From Sclerurus mexicanus (taxonomy: Eukaryota; Chordata; Aves; Passeriformes; Furnariidae), in NCBI GenBank assembly GCA_013396755.1, contig VWZF01004740.1, positions 985,251 to 1,049,250 on the forward strand: a stretch of DNA of 64,000 nt, written 5' to 3'. The translations under genes were made by a program, and so were the position numbers. Of the stretch, positions 38,718-50,110 are shown in pieces; within the stretch, counting starts at the first letter, position 1, and each line of letters opens with the position of its first letter. The notes below the pieces were generated by a model that had not been told where the DNA came from, ran no database searches, and was given only the letters and a program-made list of their open reading frames with translations.

Positions 38718-41492
38718 ATGGTTTTGGGAGTGATGTACAGAACCAGGAGCAGATTATTGCTCTTAATAGGTTGATCTGAGTTAATTTCCCAGCAGATGAT
38801 CTCCACCTCAGCTGTGTTTCATGGAGAAATTATTTCCTTCCCTCACTAGCAGCTGTAGAATCAGAACTGTCTTCCACTCTTGGAAGAGAGTTATGTTGCA
38901 CTGGCAGAGAGTTTGCCAGTGCTGTCGCTTTGCATTCAGTCATGAATGTCTTGATTTTCCCCTGGAATGAGAATGAAGCCACTGAAATGTAATTCTACTT
39001 TAATGCCATCTAATGCAGCAGTATCTGTGTTCCTGTGGGATACCTGCAGATGCCTCTTGTTGCCACTCCTGAGGGCAAGTCTTCAGACTTCATCTCAGCA
39101 AAGCATTCATCAAATTCACCAATTCTTTTCATGCAAGATCAAGTATCTCCAGATGTGGCCAAGAAGTGGCTGCAGATCCCCTGCAGTCAGACAGGCCCAC
39201 AGGGAAGCGGCTTCTTGACCTCCCCAGTGGTGTGGAAATTAAAAAAATGCAAACTGCTTTCAGGTAAACTGAAAGCGAATCCCTCTGTTACATTAAGTAT
39301 TTTTTACTAATGATTTTTCTATATGAGACAGGCTGAAATCAAAGACCACTAAAGCTGAAGGTAATCAAAGGTAGCTTTCTGTCAAACCTTGCTGACCCTC
39401 CTGCTTTACATGCACCCAGAAGTTACACTGCTGTTACACTGGTATAGTGAGGGACTAGACATGTCACTGTGAGCATTCACTACAAGTTTTCTTTTATAGG
39501 AAAGCCAAAAAATCTGGTCTGATGTATAGGAGATCTCTATATAGATACCCATACTAAAGTTCATGCCAACTTACCTATTTAATTGGGTGACATCCCCCAC
39601 CAAAGTCGTGAATACTGCCACTGCTGCAACTGTTGTGTGTGGAACAGGTCTCTGTATTGATCTGTCGAGCGAAAATGTATTAATGTACTTGATACATATG
39701 TGATGTCATTTGCTTTCAAATCAAGTCTGGACATCAGCAGGGCAAGACTTATGCAGGAACATCATCTTCCTCCATTCTCCAAAGACCATGAGACGTTTTT
39801 AAGGTCTGTTTGACTTTGCTTAGTTTAATGTTATACTGACAAGTGACTTTTTCTACCTCCACAATATCAGGAAACTTGAGTTCTTTCTGGTAAATAGGGA
39901 TCTGAATTAGGAAGCTCATCTGGCTGCTTGGTGCTCCTTAGACTTGTTCACCCCTGGCTCTGGTGATGATGCCACTCACAGGTCAGTACCAATGGCAGGA
40001 GAGCAGAACTTTCAAGATAGTTGTTTCATAAATTTTTCTGCACAGTCCAGGGACTGCACAATTATTTCAGATGTCCTTGGAGAGAACCAGGGTCCTGTTT
40101 TGCTCCTCCACCTCAGACCTGCTCTGCTACACACTGCAGTATGGTCAGTGTGGGAAGCCCAGTCAAGAATGGGACTTATCGGGCTCTGCTCTGCCCTAGA
40201 AGAATATTTATGTCATGTATCTTAACTTTTACTGGACAAAAAGTATAGATTAATATGGCAATATAAGAAAAAAGCTGTAGGTAAACTCAGTCCCCAGTAT
40301 TCCACAGGGAAAGGAATTTGTACACTGATAAAGCAAAGGAAACCTCATAAATATGAATGTTTCATTTTTCTTATTGTTTCATTAATTTCAAAACTGTGGA
40401 AAGAAAATTCCTAACCATTTTCTTAGAGGTCACTTGCTGTTTACCCAGATAACGTTCAGCTTGCCTAAAATGATAACATTTTCAGTTTAAACCCTGAAGT
40501 ATATAAAATGGAAATAAAGAGTTCAAAGATAATTGTGGGAAACTCCTGTGTCAGCTCAGCTTATGAAGGATCTATGAGTAGAACAGCAAGTCTTTATCCC
40601 TAGTCTCCTTACATTTTTTAAACTCACAGCCTAAAGCATATTTTCTTTTCCCAACAGTGCCAGAATTCAAGGTGCATCTTTAATTGGTTTAATGGAGCCA
40701 CAAGGCATTACATTAGGCAGCTTTTTCCTAGTTCACAGAGGTCATATTGACATGTAACTTGTGGCATTTCCTTGTTTTCAAGATAAGATAAAACCAAGGG
40801 GAAGTGTTCAGTTCCAGATGAGTGGGAGAGGGCACAAGAAATGGGAAGAAGATAAGAGTGTTTGATGCAGGTGGGAATTTATCATGGAGTGTCTTTTGGC
40901 TCTCAGGTTGCAATTGCAGAGGAGTCTTGTCTGCTCACAGCATCTCAGCCTTCCTATTCCTGCTTTAAGAACACAAGCAAATAAGAGAATGATAGAGCGG
41001 TGTAACGAACAGTTGATCAGTCAGTGTCTCCTTTCAAATCTCAAATACTGTTGCAGGTTTTACTAACACAAATGGCGTGATGCTGGGGTAACTCCCAGTC
41101 TCCTCACATGGTAGAATAGCAGAAGAAATACAAGTTAAAGCTACTAGTGACTGGTTTTTATTCCTGGCCTCCCAGCAGAGCCAAATAAATTCAGCAGTTG
41201 TAAAACATTGGATTGGATTTTAACAACTGAATGCAACTTCTTTTCAGCAAATAGGTGTATAAATCTACTCTCTTCAATGAGGTGCCATATGCTTCTTGTC
41301 TCTTCTACACCAGTGCATGTGGCAGCCTTGACTGGCAGTGGTGGTCCCTCAGTATTTACACAAGGCTCATAAGATTCCCTTGTTCCAGTTTTTCCCTTCT
41401 CACTGGGCACAATTGCTCTTCAGTATTTTATGCAGCTCTTATAGAGGTGAAAATATTCTGTCAGTCTTTTTCTTAGGATTTTCTTGGGATTT
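38718..41492. other. Unique DNA, no gene seen
   Basis: No domain-bearing frame and no recognised transposon. Open frames of 75-93 codons at 38967-39310 and 39944-40248 overlap one another in two frames and are not recognised. Confidence 0.55.
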
Positions 41493-41697
41493 CTTGGACC
41501 TCAGGAGGAATTTCTCCACAGAAAGGGTGATTACACATTGGAACGGGCTGCTCAGGGGAGGCGGTGGAGTCACCGTCCCTGGAGGTGTTCGGGAAATGAC
41601 TGGATGTGACAGTCAGTGCTCTGGTCCAGTTGACAAGGTTGGTTGCAGGTTGCACTCAGAAATCTGGAAGGTCCTTTCCAACCTAATCGATTCTATG
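41493..41697 (+). mobile_element. CR1 LINE 3' end fragment, sense (second tail type)
   Basis: Words in order are AGGAGGAATTTCTCCACAGA, AGGGTGATTACACATTGGAA, CGGGCTGCTCAGGGGAGGCG, GTGGAGTCACCGTCCCTGG, and AGGTGTTCGGGAAATGACTG. The end has CTTTCCAACCTAATCGATTC followed by one octamer ATTCTATG. The TTTTCCAACCTAAT tail marks a CR1 subtype different from the CR1 fragments at 2808, 22398 and 52286. It creates a chance 143-codon frame. Confidence 0.92.
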
Positions 41698-42173
41698 ACT
41701 TTTTGCCAACTCACAGCTGTGAGGGACAAACTGGAGTTCTTGATCATGTGGACTAATGATGGGTCTTAGGGTGGTTTCTAGTGTCCAATTATTTTGAATG
41801 TCAGCATTATTTTTTCTTCGAGACTTAGGGTCTGACTCTTTAGTTGATGCCATGGGTTTGAAGGTCAGTGGGGATATTTTTGGTCATCTAACTTCCTGAA
41901 TAACCTAAGCATCGGGCTCCCCTGTGAACTGTTGCTCCAAGGTCAGTATTTGTGCGTTAACTAGACTAACATCTTTAAAGAACTATCAGTGCAAAGTAAA
42001 GAAGAAAAATTACAGATTCTCTGCGCTTACTTTTCTATGAGCTAACTTTGAGGTGAGGTCTGAACTTTGCAGTTAGTGTGAATTTACCAAGGTTCCAAAT
42101 CCAGCCACTTCATCATCTGTGTAAAATACAACAACATAAGCTGTCAGATTTCTCTTCTTTTTGCACCGTGCAG
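41698..42173. other. Unique DNA, no gene seen
   Basis: A short unique interval between a CR1 tail and an exon-like island. The last 30 bases form a pyrimidine-rich stretch ending in GCACCGTGCAG. Confidence 0.5.
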
Positions 42174-42374
42174 GGCCTATGATCAAGTCAGGTGGTCTTT
42201 TTCGACAGGAGCTAAATAGGTTGAGCTCTTGGAGTATTTCACCACAAAGCATATTTTCCTGCCTTTTACTCAGTCGTGTGCCTCTTGTCTTGGCTCTTGG
42301 ATTCTCCAGTATTGCTTTTGAATTGGAAATGCCAGAACTGTGCAGGAACAGTAGCACCAATACCGGGTATAAAG
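42174..42374 (+). other. Exon-like island (putative 201-bp exon)
   Basis: A strong acceptor (TTTCTCTTCTTTTTGCACCGTGCAG) lies immediately upstream, and AAAG|GTAAGA gives a good donor downstream. The interval is 201 bases, a multiple of three, and is open throughout in one frame (reading ...PMIKSGGLFRQELNRLSSW... to ...NSSTNTGYK). The peptide matches no family I know. The opposite strand is also open here, which weakens the coding argument. It could be an exon of a long non-coding RNA, a rapidly evolving coding exon, or chance. Confidence 0.25.
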
Positions 42375-44114
42375 GTAAGACAGCCCTCTGTTCCTTGAGA
42401 TTCTGCTGCTTATGTGCCATCTTGCAAAGCAAGAAAATAGTATTACTTTATGATAAGGTAATAGCTAATGTTGAAATGTGTTACTGTCTCCAGGTAAAAC
42501 ACTTGCATTAGCATAATGCAGCACAATTATTTCTGTGCTGTTAGAATATATTTAAGTAGGTGTCAGGAGTAGCCTTTATTAAAGGAAACAGAAATCTGTG
42601 AGGAATAATGCCATGTGTATATTGCCTTGTGTGTCTCTTTTCCTGAATAAAATATGTAGTAAATTACTTTCCAAATCTCATGAGGAATGTTGCTCCTCAA
42701 AAAACGTATCTCAGAGCATCTCTGTCTCATTGTTGAGTTTAAATAAAAGGGGGAGATAACCATAGGTGGGAATGAATATGACCTGGCCCCAAATTTTTCA
42801 TCATTCAATTAATTTTTCATTTAGGCACAAAAAAGGCTTTGGTAAAACCATGATGACTTGTCAATTGTTTCTCTGTGAAGTCTCTACTGTTGTTTCAGTT
42901 ACAGAGCCTCAAGAGCTGCAGATGTGTATGACCATTGCTAGTAACGCTTCAACACAAAATGTACACATAACTTTGCAAACTGGGAGGCTGGATAAATGAT
43001 ACAAAGAGCAACCTGTTCCATGGAATTCTGAGCAAAATATTCTGGACTTATTAAAAAAAAAAGTATTTTACTGAAAACAGTTTTTAAAAGGGGTAGTATG
43101 ATATTTATATGGTCTGGTATGTTAATACTAAGTCAAAAACTCAGCAGCAGCAGACTCTTCAGACCTTTTACTAAATAAGATCTCTTTCTGTAAAGCCATG
43201 CTGCTTCTTTACACCTTGAAATCTCCTGTCACTGTGATGGAAGTGGATCTGGATTCCGAGCATTAAGGGTTAAGCTTTTTGGAAAGCGCATTGTTTTAAG
43301 TTTCCCAGCGGGTGAGTCATCTTTCAGTGCATTGCATGAGGTGCATCAGTCATGTAGCTTTATGTCTGGGAGTCATAAAGTCAGCTAATCAGATATGACT
43401 GACACTATTTGACTTGACAAGTCACCCAGGAAAGTGCAAGAAAACAAAAACCGTATTTTTCTGAAAAGTCTGCTTAAAGCTGCTGCATTTCCCCAGGTTT
43501 TGTTTTACACTGTGTAGAAGATGTGTTTTGTAATGGGTAGGGGGAGGGAAAATAAATGAGAAGGTTTTCTGATGTAGAAAAGACACAAGCTATTGTCATG
43601 TGGGCACAATAAAACTTACAGAGAAAATTATGTTTTCAGTTTTTTCACAGGAACATTAGGAACATAATTTATCTTTGGATATGAGAAGCTGAAGGGACAC
43701 AAGGCTTTGCACAAGGCACGCATACATTTGTGATATAGGAACAAACATATGTACACCCAGGCTTTAGGCAAGATCCACAAGAGAAATTAGACACCTATGT
43801 TACCATTTGGCAGCACATCATGTATGCTGAAGGTTTCTATTTGAAAGTACAGTTCTGACACAAGAATACTGAAAAATACAGACCCATGTGCTTCAGAGAC
43901 CTCAGGAAAAAGGCTTCTCTTACACTAGAGTTGTTCTCTTTACTTCTGGCTCAGTGCCTTGCTCAGGCCATGATACCCAAAATTTTCACAGAGCTTCTAA
44001 AGTTATTCTCAGGGTGAAACACAGCCTCTTCCTCTGCTTCTTTGCCTGAGCATCTCCGCACTAAGATGTAATAATCAAAATATTTGTATGGTTTGATGGT
44101 AAACATGGTGGTGG
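42375..44114. other. Unique DNA with one CNE-like patch
   Basis: No gene is seen. The patch at 43240-43460 is listed separately. The rest is AT-rich unique sequence with short frames. Confidence 0.5.
43240..43460. promoter_or_regulatory. Candidate regulatory element with AP-1/MAF-like sites
   Basis: It contains TGAGTCAT near 43313, an exact AP-1-like heptamer core. TGCATCAGTCATG, ATCAGATATGACTGACA and TTGACTTGACAAGTCA follow within 120 bases. The repeated TGAC/GTCA half sites suggest bZIP or nuclear-receptor-type binding. Conservation was not tested. Confidence 0.3.
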
Positions 44115-44184
44115 TGCTGGATTGATGGTGGGACTTGGTGGTCTCAGAGGTCTTTTCCAACCTGAATGATTCCATAATTCTATA
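44115..44184 (+). mobile_element. CR1 LINE extreme 3' end, sense (second tail type)
   Basis: The remnant reads GGTGGGACTTGGTGGTCTCA, GAGGTCTTTTCCAACCTGAA, and ends ATTCCATA ATTCTATA, diverged terminal octamers. The tail matches that at 41493-41697. Confidence 0.85.
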
Positions 44185-45540
44185 TGAATGATTAAGAGGC
44201 TGGCAGGGGGTCACTTGGCCCAGGTAGGGCCAGTGCTCCTTAATTTTAGGACAATTTTGTATTCTCTGAGAGGGGGGAGAGCATCACCCATTCTTTCCCC
44301 TGCACCACCCCGGATGGGATGTGTTGTTTGGATGGCTCCACACCAACATCTGCTGTGGGAGGTCCCTTCCCAGCTCTGAGTGTTGCCTTGTCCTCAGAAA
44401 GACCCTCTCAGCCACATCCTCCCCTGGGGACAGGAAACCTGAGCCTGGGAGCTCCCAGCATTAGCCTGGAATGATAACGTGGCCAGTCATGTTTCCCCGG
44501 GGGTCTCTTACAAGATCCTATTTCCAACCTGTGATCTCCCTCTCAGAGCCTCGGTATTGAGTGTCAGCAACATCCCTGATGTGTTTCCCTACATCCTCAA
44601 GGAAAGTTAGTCACCACCCTAACCTGTCTTTTCTCCTTTTCTTTTCCCCCTGCCCCTCACAGCAGCTCGGTGTCCAGGTGAATCTCTGCATTCTTGGGCT
44701 GAGTTTGTTACTGTTTGTATTTTACAAGCCCCACTCTTCCAAACACATGGATTATTGAGATTGTTAAATATGGGTACATCACGCTTCCCAATTGATTGTT
44801 AAGGGTCAATTTCGCACTTTTGAAAACAACTTCTTGGAGTTTTCCAAGTCCATCTAAATAGAAAACATACAAATAAAATGCCATCAGGTGGAAATCGAAG
44901 AGTTTTTGAAGAGGACAGTTCAGACTCATCAAGGATAATGAATCTGGCTTACTTTTGTTTAAATCACATGGAGATCAGGACCTGTTTTAGACAAGACCTT
45001 GGCTACTCCTAAGAAGCATTGTAGTATCAAAAGGAGACTTTTCGAAGTGCTATGGTTATTTTGGCTGTTACTCTAACAAGAGGTTGCAGAAAAAAAAATA
45101 AGGTTATGCTTCTAGTTGCTCTTTCAGTTTCCTTAAAATGCTGTTTTCCCTGTGTGATACTGTTATTACTATCTGGGTGAACAAAGTTGTCTTGCATAAG
45201 TGCTTCTGAATATTTGAATCCTAGCTTAATAGATTGAAGCAGCAACCTTAATTGTTCTGTGAAGTATGCAAATGGAATTATTTTTATTCTCAAAATATAA
45301 TAGACCTTTCTGAATTAATTTGTATATATCCCTTTTTTCAGAGGGGATTGTTTAATTCCTGTTTACAAGTGTTTGCCTTTTGTTACTGTGGTTTTCCTGT
45401 AAGTTCTTCCCCCCCCTTTTTTTTTCCTTTCTCCCATTAGAAAGCCATACTGCAACCTATTTGTTTCAACAATGATGTTTTCTCTCAATAAATCATCGGA
45501 TGAGCTATTGCCTTCATAATCTTTACTTAAAACCAAAAAT
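44185..45540. other. Unique DNA, no gene seen
   Basis: The first 400 bases are moderately GC-rich with G/C runs, the rest AT-rich. It includes a C8T10 run at 45409-45426 and an octamer ATGCAAAT at 45266-45273. No repeat family or coding exon is recognised. Confidence 0.5.
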
Positions 45541-45800
45541 ATCCACATGGGTGCACAGCATTTGGCTAATTAATTTCTGATAATTTGCCATGTTAACAGC
45601 CAGCTGCCAGGGACTCGCGTGAGTGTTAATCTGGGGAAGAAGCCATGGTGAAATGATTGGAGATCTGCTCCTGCTGGTTGCCAGATAAATTCTTCTTATG
45701 ACAATGTCACTAGGTTAATTAATTCAATTAATGACTCCCAGTGCAATGTTTTTCTTTGTCTTTTTCATTTGCCACAGGCTGCTGAACAGGTACTCCTAGG
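45541..45800. promoter_or_regulatory. Candidate conserved non-coding element rich in homeodomain cores
   Basis: Within 260 bases it holds GGCTAATTAATTTCTGATAA (about 45564), GGTTAATTAATTCAATTAAT (about 45713), E-box-like CAGCTGCC and a CCATGTTAACAGCC word. Nothing repetitive is present. Clustered TAATTA cores with interspersed E-box-like words are typical of neural or limb developmental enhancers, but that assignment is inference. Confidence 0.4.
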
Positions 45801-47480
45801 GATGTGCTTTAAAGTTGTGTCACAGATAAGGAATAATGTACCATTTTCGTGACTAGTTCTGAAGTGCCTTAATTTTTTTAACGAAGTTCAGTAGCTGTTA
45901 ATTCAATCAGAAATTAGTTTCTTTTCTGTTTTCTCTTAAATGTAAGCAATCCATCATATTGTTTTCAGGTACAGTCATGATTTTAGGTAATTTTAATTTT
46001 AGATACTTTTCCTTTGCTGTATAACTTTGCTCTCCACATGCCATGAACTGGATATTTGCTTTTGCCTTTGAAAATGGGAACTTCCAACCCAGATCAGACC
46101 TTGGGTGTATCTACCTTAGTACTCCAGCTCCAGCAATAGAAACACTCTGTTTTGGAGTTCAAGAAGCAGAGAAATGCCTCTTACATCCAGATGATTTTAT
46201 TGAATTAAGGAAAAAGTGAAAGGAAAAGTACTTCCTAAAGGGTCACGTGGAAAGAATCTTAGACACCCTCTGAGCTTCTCAAGACTCATCTGTCTTGAAT
46301 GCTCTCTTATTTTTCTGAGCAGAACTAGGAGATTTTGGCGATGGTAGACATCACTTGTTAGATTAGCTCACATGTAAATGTAAGTAAAGCACAAAACAAA
46401 CAGCAAAGTGAGGATGAAAATGAATTTTTGTTCTTGAGCTCCAGCTAAGGAGCAAACCAGGGGCATCATGACCCTCATCCCAGTTATGCTCTCAGTTGGT
46501 CTGGTTGTGCACTGCTACCCCTTGGACTTCCTGCAGGTCACTGTGGATTAATGCCATACATTGGTATCTGTACTGAGGTCACCTAGGAACCTCTGTATTC
46601 ACTCTACTATGTTTCCCCATTCATAGTTTTATTTTTATACCTTTCCTTGACTATGAGGTGGAAACATGCTTGGATGTGAATACCGGGTTTGGAAATGAAC
46701 GAAAGCAAGTTGGAAACCCAAATCCCACTACCACTGAAGTCCTGCCCTAGTAGCTGTTCTGGATTAGCCACCATTTGGTATGTGGCTAAATTATATAATT
46801 TTAATCATCTGGATGACTGATTCAAACCTAGTGAAGGCTGTATGTTGCCCTGGAGCATCTCAGCAACCCAAAAAACCTGGAAGGAAAATGTAGTGAGGAC
46901 CAACTCGAGCTATTACCAGGAGTTTAATTCTGGCTGTTAACACCATTCAACAGGCTGATGAGGAACAGGCGATAGCAGATGCAATAAAGGTGTGCACGTG
47001 GAAAGGTGCCTCTCCCTCAGGTATCAGAGGGAGTTGCATAATCCCATTTGCTCTGCAGAGGAATACCTGGTGGTTTTGACTGTATTTTTGGAGACTGTCG
47101 GCTGGCTTCACAGTAGCTCTCTCTCCTGTGCCATATTCGCCTCACTGCAACGGCCAGTCTCCCCTACACAGGTGAGCCAAGGGTCTTCAAGAGTCTTCAC
47201 TGCTTGGTTTGTGAGGGTCTGCTCTTCCCAAACCAGGTGTGTGCACTTGACCAGCCTGTTCAGGGAGGGGAGGGGAAGGGGAACTCTCCAGGTTGAGCTC
47301 TGTGCAGTCCTCTGCCTTAACAAAGCCTGCCCTGAAGTTTATGGCATCTTTTGACACTTGTTATCTAATGAGACTATTATGCCCCTAAGGGGGAAATCAC
47401 CATGCGCTTTTCTTTAAATTCAGTCCAAACATATACTTTTTAAATAGAAACACTCTGGTGGTTCATGTCAGGGCCTTTTA
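45801..47480. other. Unique DNA, no gene seen
   Basis: No recognised repeat. A 120-codon plus-strand frame at 46992-47354 faces an opposing minus-strand frame and has no domain. Confidence 0.5.
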
Positions 47481-47960
47481 GCATAAGCAGCTGCCTAGGC
47501 AAGCCATACTCGAAGCATCATTTGAGCTGCCATTTCCCTGCAGTAAATGCTTTCCTTTGTCTCTATGAGCTGAGTGATAGAAATCAGGATATGTAAATTT
47601 GGGCAATGGATCTTAATTATGAGCAGCAGGTGTCTGTGCAAGAGTGCTCAGGTGAGGGGGGGGGTACTGCAGCTACTGTGACTTGCTTGTTGTCGGTATA
47701 CAAAGGGAGGGCTACAAAGCTCCAATTAATTATCCACATTAATGAGCTCAGCGACCCAAGTGAAAGGAGAGTGCCTTGTCTGCTGCTCCAATTTAGTCCT
47801 CTCAGCAAATAGTAGTTTAAAACCAGTTATGCAGCTCAGCCCCTGAAGAGCATCAACAGACAACAGCAAGGATTAAATTACCATGATAAACCCTGAGAAA
47901 TCAATTTATGGGAGTATAGACTATGATGAATCATCCTGTTGGAGAAATTAATTGTCTGGG
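47481..47960. promoter_or_regulatory. Candidate conserved non-coding element
   Basis: This 480-base repeat-free block contains paired homeodomain cores, CCAATTAATTATCCACATTA (about 47724) and ATCTTAATTATGAGCAGCAG (about 47609). Further downstream it has GATTAAATTACCATGATAAA and AGAAATTAATTGTCTGGGG. A G9 run occurs at 47658-47666. No protein match is suggested by its short frames. Confidence 0.4.
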
Positions 47961-49899
47961 GAACATTTCTTTAAGATGCCTTGACCAGAGGAGCATCTTC
48001 CCAGTGTGCTGGTAAATGTGACCATCTTTGGGGAGACAACACTGTTTACCTTTTATTGATTTAAAAAGAGTTATTTTTTATGATAGCTTTTTCTTTTTTT
48101 TTGTCAGCACAGCAGTAATCACACTGAAAGCATTAAGGTCATGGGAGCTGGGGGCATAATTTGTGTTTAATGTAACTTGTAGGTAGATGCCTGTTGAACT
48201 GTAGTGTCTCTGCTTTGTGTCTGGACAGGCACAGGTAAGGGAAGACAGACAGGGAGGGATGGCACCTCCAGACCAAGTGCAGTTCACTCTTTGGTCTGAC
48301 CTCTAATCTGAGTGGATATTTCAGTTTCTACGGTAATTCAACCAGGACTTTTCTATCAAGGCTGCAAATATTGTACCATTTATTGAAAAATTAAGCATTA
48401 TTATTCCTTTTTTCTGAATTTACCTGTCTGCCTTGTAAACAAACGCATAAAAGCGAAGTTATACGCTGTGGTCTGAGCTGATTTAAGGTCTTTATGTTGT
48501 GTGAAAGAGTTGAGTCTCTGTCCCTGGTTGTGTGATGCTGCCCTTGTCCTGGCTGTGACATACATGAGGCTCTGTACTGAGTCAATTCAACATGTTGACC
48601 AACAGAAAACTAACCCAGAAAAGTAGCAGATGGCTGAGATCTTCCTTCTTCCTCCCTTGGTGTTAGACTCTCCTTTTTCTCCCCACCAGACACGTAATTC
48701 TCTTTTAAGTAGGCCAATTTTAGTAGTAACAGACAGGAGCCCCTCATGTGGGCAGTTTGGGACAGTGTCACCTGAATAATATACTTTAATCAAATTTGGT
48801 AATTTTTTTCCCTTCACCCATGGGTTGAGACCTTGGGCTGTTCCTGGCATAACCCAATGTTGTTATTATACAGCTCGTGGATTAGAGTAGATTGCAGTTT
48901 GCAGCCCTTCAATTTAGCCATCTTCACAACATTTTGTTGTTTTCTTCTTTTTGCCCCCTCCAACTGCGGCAATATTTAAGCAGAAATATGGGCCCTGATT
49001 GTGCACTGTCCTACACCTTGTGTGGCCACTGTGGCTGGTGCAAAGTGGGTGTTAAACCAGCATAATTCTTCCGTGGCAGTGTTTCACACCCCCTTGTAAA
49101 TGATGACATGAGATTCAGAGAAATAAACAATCAGCCTCAGTACACTACAGTGCCGCTCTGCTACAAATCTGGGGCACTGCAGTTTAAAGAAACCAAAGCC
49201 TTTCCTCTGCAAAACAAAATCAAACCCAAAAGAGAAAAAAATCTCCTAACAACAGTCCTCATGTGGAGGGAAAGCATTTGGCCGGTTCACAGCAGAATAA
49301 CTTAATGGGTAACCTCCTGCAGAAAGCAATATATAACAAATAATTATTAAACAAAACATTTACTTCTCTAGCTCTACAGCTTCTTGCAAAGCAACGCTCC
49401 CTGATTTGTAGAAACTTGAAGAAAACTTGAAGAAACAGTAGAAAACTTGTGGATATGATTGCAAGTTTACAATTGTAACATCCTATCCCTTTGTAAACCT
49501 TTCCCCAGAACTGAAGCATCTCTGCTTTGGAGGAAATGCTGGTACACAGCGCGGGACAAACCAGTCAAGCCACTTTAAACGGGATAAATGAATGAAGGCT
49601 TCAAGGTAGGATCAGATGTTTATTTACATCCATTGTGTCCTTGTTTCCCACACAAATATATTCTGTGTTTAAAATTTATAAAGCTGGGCAAGCCCTTCTC
49701 ACGCTGTTCTGAGTAAAATATTGCTCACTGCATCTCTCTGAGGGGCTACTGACAAATAGGCTCTTGTTGTCTAACTTTCTCTCTGCTGAGGTTAATGATT
49801 AAGTGGTTCAGAAGGTTAATTCCTGGAGATAGTGTTGTCTTTGGCTTGAACAGATGTTGGTAGTGCTTTAATGTGGTTATCAAACTCTGCTGCCCTTCA
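47961..49899. other. Unique DNA, no gene seen
   Basis: No gene is recognised. A small direct-repeat cluster at 49411-49449 is listed separately. The stretch 49060-49330 has SOX-like AACAATCAG and a mixed composition that might be regulatory. Confidence 0.5.
49411..49449. repeat. Short imperfect tandem repeat
   Basis: Units GAAACTTGAA, GAAAACTTGAA, GAAACAGTA and GAAAACTTG follow one another, an 11-base repeat of about 3.5 units. Likely slippage. Confidence 0.75.
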
Positions 49900-50110
49900 T
49901 TCTTTGCTCTGTGCAGTCCTGGCTATTGTTCCCCCATGCATTCCAGGCCCCCTCTATGGAGATCCAGCAGAGCTGAACATACCATTGCATTAGGCTGCCT
50001 TTCCCGGGGTCACGCTGGATAATGCCAATATCTAGCACATAAACTGATAACAACGGTCCTGATCTTTAAAAGATCTGTAAATATTTGTATATGCATAAAG
50101 ATACAGAATA
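49900..50110. promoter_or_regulatory. Candidate conserved non-coding element
   Basis: It contains a TEAD-like GCATTCCA and CCATTGCATTAGG, with palindromic GATCTTTAAAAGATC at 50061-50075 and TAAATATTTGTATATGCATA downstream. No repeat signature is present. Conservation was not measured. Confidence 0.3.

Noticed and set aside
41338..41769. 143-codon plus-strand frame
   Set aside because: About half of it is the sense CR1 3' region at 41493-41697, outside the CR1 coding frames.
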